A stretch of 64,000 nt of DNA from Hetaerina americana (lineage: Eukaryota > Arthropoda > Insecta > Odonata > Calopterygidae): NCBI GenBank assembly GCA_022747635.1, contig JAKTNV010000637.1, forward strand, positions 26,207 through 90,206, in the 5' to 3' direction. Below the pieces are notes generated by a model that saw only the letters and a list, made by a program, of their open reading frames with translations, was not told where the DNA came from and ran no database searches. Shown here one piece after another: positions 62,130 to 64,000 of this stretch; the stretch's first letter is position 1, and each line of letters starts with the position of its first letter. The position numbers and the translations under genes are program-made.

Positions 62130-64000
62130 GGCACTTTTCATGGAAAAATGTGAAAAATTAAATTTTCTAAAAATGAAATAAATGCCTTCTAAACACCTCA
62201 AACATTCACTCTAAAACAGAAGATTGTTGTTTTTCGCAATATTTTTAGAAATTTTGGCTCTTTTAGTAACATTAACACCTGGGCTGAAGCATCTTTTATG
62301 ATCATTTATTGTCTTTCAGGATACATTCTGTGTTTTATTTTGTTTATTTGATGAAAATGAACAACAATACACACCTTGGATACATTTTTGTTTGATATGT
62401 GTCGAGTGAGATTTTCACCTAGAACCCAAAGGGGGGGTATTGGCACTTTTCATGGAAAAATGTGAAAAATAAATTTTCTAAAAATGAAATAAATGCCTTC
62501 TAAACAGCTCAAACATTCACTCTAAAACAGAAGATTGTTGTTTTTCGCAATATTTTTAGAAATTTGGGCTCTTTTAGTAACATTAACTCCTGGGCTGAAG
62601 CATCTTTTATGATCATTTATTGTCTTTCTGGATACATTCTGGGTTTTATTTTGTTTATTTGATGAAAATGAACAACAATACACATCTTGAATACATTTTT
62701 GTTTGATTTATGTTGAGTGAGATATTCACCTAGAACCACAAGGGGGGGGTATTGGCACTTTTCATGGAAAAATGTAAAAAATAAATTTTCTAAAAATGAA
62801 ATAAATGCCTTCTAAACACCTCAAACATTCACTCTAAAACAGAAGATTGTTGTTTTTCGCAATATTTTTAGAAATTTTGGCTCTTTTAGTAACATTAACA
62901 CTTTCGCTGAAGCATCTTTTATGCTCCTTTCATGTCTTTCAGGATTCATTCTGGGTTTTATTTTGTTTATTTGATGAAAATGAACAACAATACACACCTT
63001 GGATACATTTTTGTTTGATTTGTTTCGAGTGAGATTTTCACTTAGAACCCAAAGGGGGGGGTATTGGCACTTTTCATGGAAAAATGTGAAAAATAAAATT
63101 TTCTAAAAATGAATGAAATGACTTCTAAACACCTCAAACATTCACTCTAAAACAGAAGATTGTTGTTTTTCGCAATATTTTTAGAAATTTTGGCTCTTTT
63201 AGTAACATTAACACTTGGGCTGAAGCATCTTTTATGATCTTTTATTGTCTTTCAGGATTCATTCTGGGTTTTATTTTGTTTATATGATGAAAATGAACAA
63301 CAATACACACCTTGGATACATTTTTGTTTGATTTGTGTCGAGTGAGATTTTCACCTAGAACCCAAAGGGGGGGGTATTGACACTTTTCATGGAAAAATGT
63401 AAAAATTAAATTTTCTAAAAATGAAATAAATGCCTTCTAAACACCTCAAACATTCACCCTAAAACAGAAGATTGTTGTTTTTCGCAATATTTTTAGAAAT
63501 TTGGGCTCTTTTATTAAAATTAACACTTGCGCTGAAGCATCTTTTATGCTCATTTCATGTCTTTCAGGATTATTTCTGGGTTTTATTTTGTTTATTTGAT
63601 GAAAATGAACAACAATACACACCATGGAAACATTTTTGTTTGATTTGTGTCGAGTGAGATTTTCACCTAGAACCCAAAGGGAGGTATTGGCACTTTTCAA
63701 GGAAAAATGCGAAAAAATTAAATTTTCTAAAAATGAAATAAATGCCTTCTAAACACCTCAAACATTCACTCTAAAAAAGAAGATTGTTGTTTTTCGCACT
63801 ATTTTTAGAAATTTGGGCTCTTTTAGTAACATTTACACTTTCGCTGAAGCAACTTTTATGCTCGTTTCTTGTCTTTCAAGATTAATTCTGGGTTTTATTT
63901 TGTTAATTTGATGAAAATGAAAAACAATACACACCATGGAAACATTTTTGATTGTTTTGTGTCGAGTGAGATTTTCACCAAGAACCCAAAGGGCGGGTAT

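Larger units (their letters stand above)
1..64000. repeat. 312-bp satellite DNA array, whole window
   Basis: The whole window is built from one tandem unit. The anchor GCCTTCTAAACACCTCAAAC recurs at 16, 329, 641, 954 (as GACTTCT), 1267, 1578, 1890, 2202, 2515, 2827, 3140, 3451 and 3763, giving periods of 311-313 bp, and continues so to the end, about 205 units. Every unit keeps the same order: the anchor, TTTTTCGCAATATTTTTAGA, a variable segment, TCTTTCAG, an invariant core, CCATGG or CCTTGG, GTGTCGAGTGAG, a G-tract, then an A/T-rich tail. Periodicity breaks only at two inverted segments and at small indels. There is no unique DNA, transposon or gene in between. Satellites of this kind typically sit in centromeric or other heterochromatin; which one applies here is not visible. 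Monomers are forward except 49602-51814 and 58506-60720. Confidence 0.98.
55079..64000. repeat. Long composite higher-order repeat G, copy 2
   Basis: Nearly complete duplicate of the preceding 8.9 kb, including both inversion junctions. Markers recur in order: CTCTTAATAAC (55230), GAAGATAGTTG (55500), CCGTAGATTG (55812), module C (56092), insertion monomer (57269), inverted segment (58506), forward mirror (60721), AAACAGCTC (62502), GGGAGGTATTGG (63680). Differences are sparse, mostly homopolymer length and single bases. The window ends at the point where a third copy would start. The last tract reads GGGCGGG, whereas copy 1 has eight G there. Confidence 0.9.

Noticed and set aside
681..63700. 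Dozens of reading frames of 60-105 codons on both strands with similar products (LFFAIFLE..., ...LGENLTRHKSNKN...)
   Set aside because: They recur once per monomer, lie over the same repeat segment on both strands, mostly start at TTG or GTG, and change length with indels in the G-tract. They are repeat shadows, not genes.
1..64000. CRISPR array
   Set aside because: Repeats are directly adjacent 312-bp units without unique spacers and without cas genes.
1..64000. CENP-B box, telomere repeats, tRNA or rRNA genes
   Set aside because: I looked for the CENP-B pattern, TTAGGG runs and recognisable RNA-gene motifs, and saw none; the monomer composition leaves no room for them.
1..64000. Bacterial or phage origin
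   Set aside because: Tens of kilobases of homogenised AT-rich 312-bp satellite with nested higher-order repeats and no coding content is a eukaryotic heterochromatin pattern.

Overview
This window is one uninterrupted block of eukaryotic satellite DNA. A single AT-rich unit of about 312 bp (hand count for one typical monomer: 98 G/C of 313, about 31 %) is repeated roughly 205 times from the first base to the last. I see no gene, no RNA gene, no transposon insertion and no unique sequence. The reading frames of 60-105 codons that appear on both strands are by-products of the repeat. They recur at monomer spacing, mostly begin at TTG or GTG, and are cut by the same conserved stops. The window suggests a large eukaryotic genome assembled with long reads, in centromeric, pericentromeric, subtelomeric or sex/B-chromosome heterochromatin. 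The species cannot be told from the sequence.

The interest lies in the architecture above the monomer. Monomers carry linked variants (CCTGGG/TTGCGC/TTTCGC before the conserved core, CCATGG/CCTTGG/CCTTGA after it, G-tract length or GGGCGGG, private indels). These show that whole groups of monomers were duplicated as higher-order repeats (HORs). Left to right: family A, period about 3,747 bp (12 monomers), copies at 1-3747 and 3748-7290 and a shorter one at 8750-11470. Family B, period 4,362 bp (14 monomers), two tandem copies at about 12775-21532. Family D, period 4,685 bp (15 monomers), at 21533-31734 and again from 38626, separated by an 11-monomer tandem duplication E (period 3,445 bp, 31735-38625). 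Block F (42151-45963) is a sharply bounded, divergent subfamily with mostly 310-bp monomers and its own 7-monomer duplication. Family G is a very long HOR of about 8,908 bp, two copies at about 46170-55078 and 55079-64000, assembled from pieces resembling B, C and D.

The most unusual element is inside G. About 2.2 kb of monomers (49602-51814) run in reverse orientation with sharp junctions. The first 1.41 kb of this segment is a near-exact reverse complement of the forward DNA that follows it (51815-53223). The result is a palindrome of 1.4-kb arms around a 0.8-kb spacer. The second G copy has the same structure at 58506-62129, so the palindrome formed before the 8.9-kb duplication and was copied as part of the repeat unit. 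The pattern fits a replication template switch (duplication-inversion-duplication) followed by unequal exchange. That mechanism is inference; the orientation changes and shared variants are read directly from the sequence.

No protein system was found. What deserves a second look is the palindrome-bearing HOR, the divergent block F, the hypervariable G-tract, the lineage-marking insertion monomer found at five places, and short conversion-like patches.
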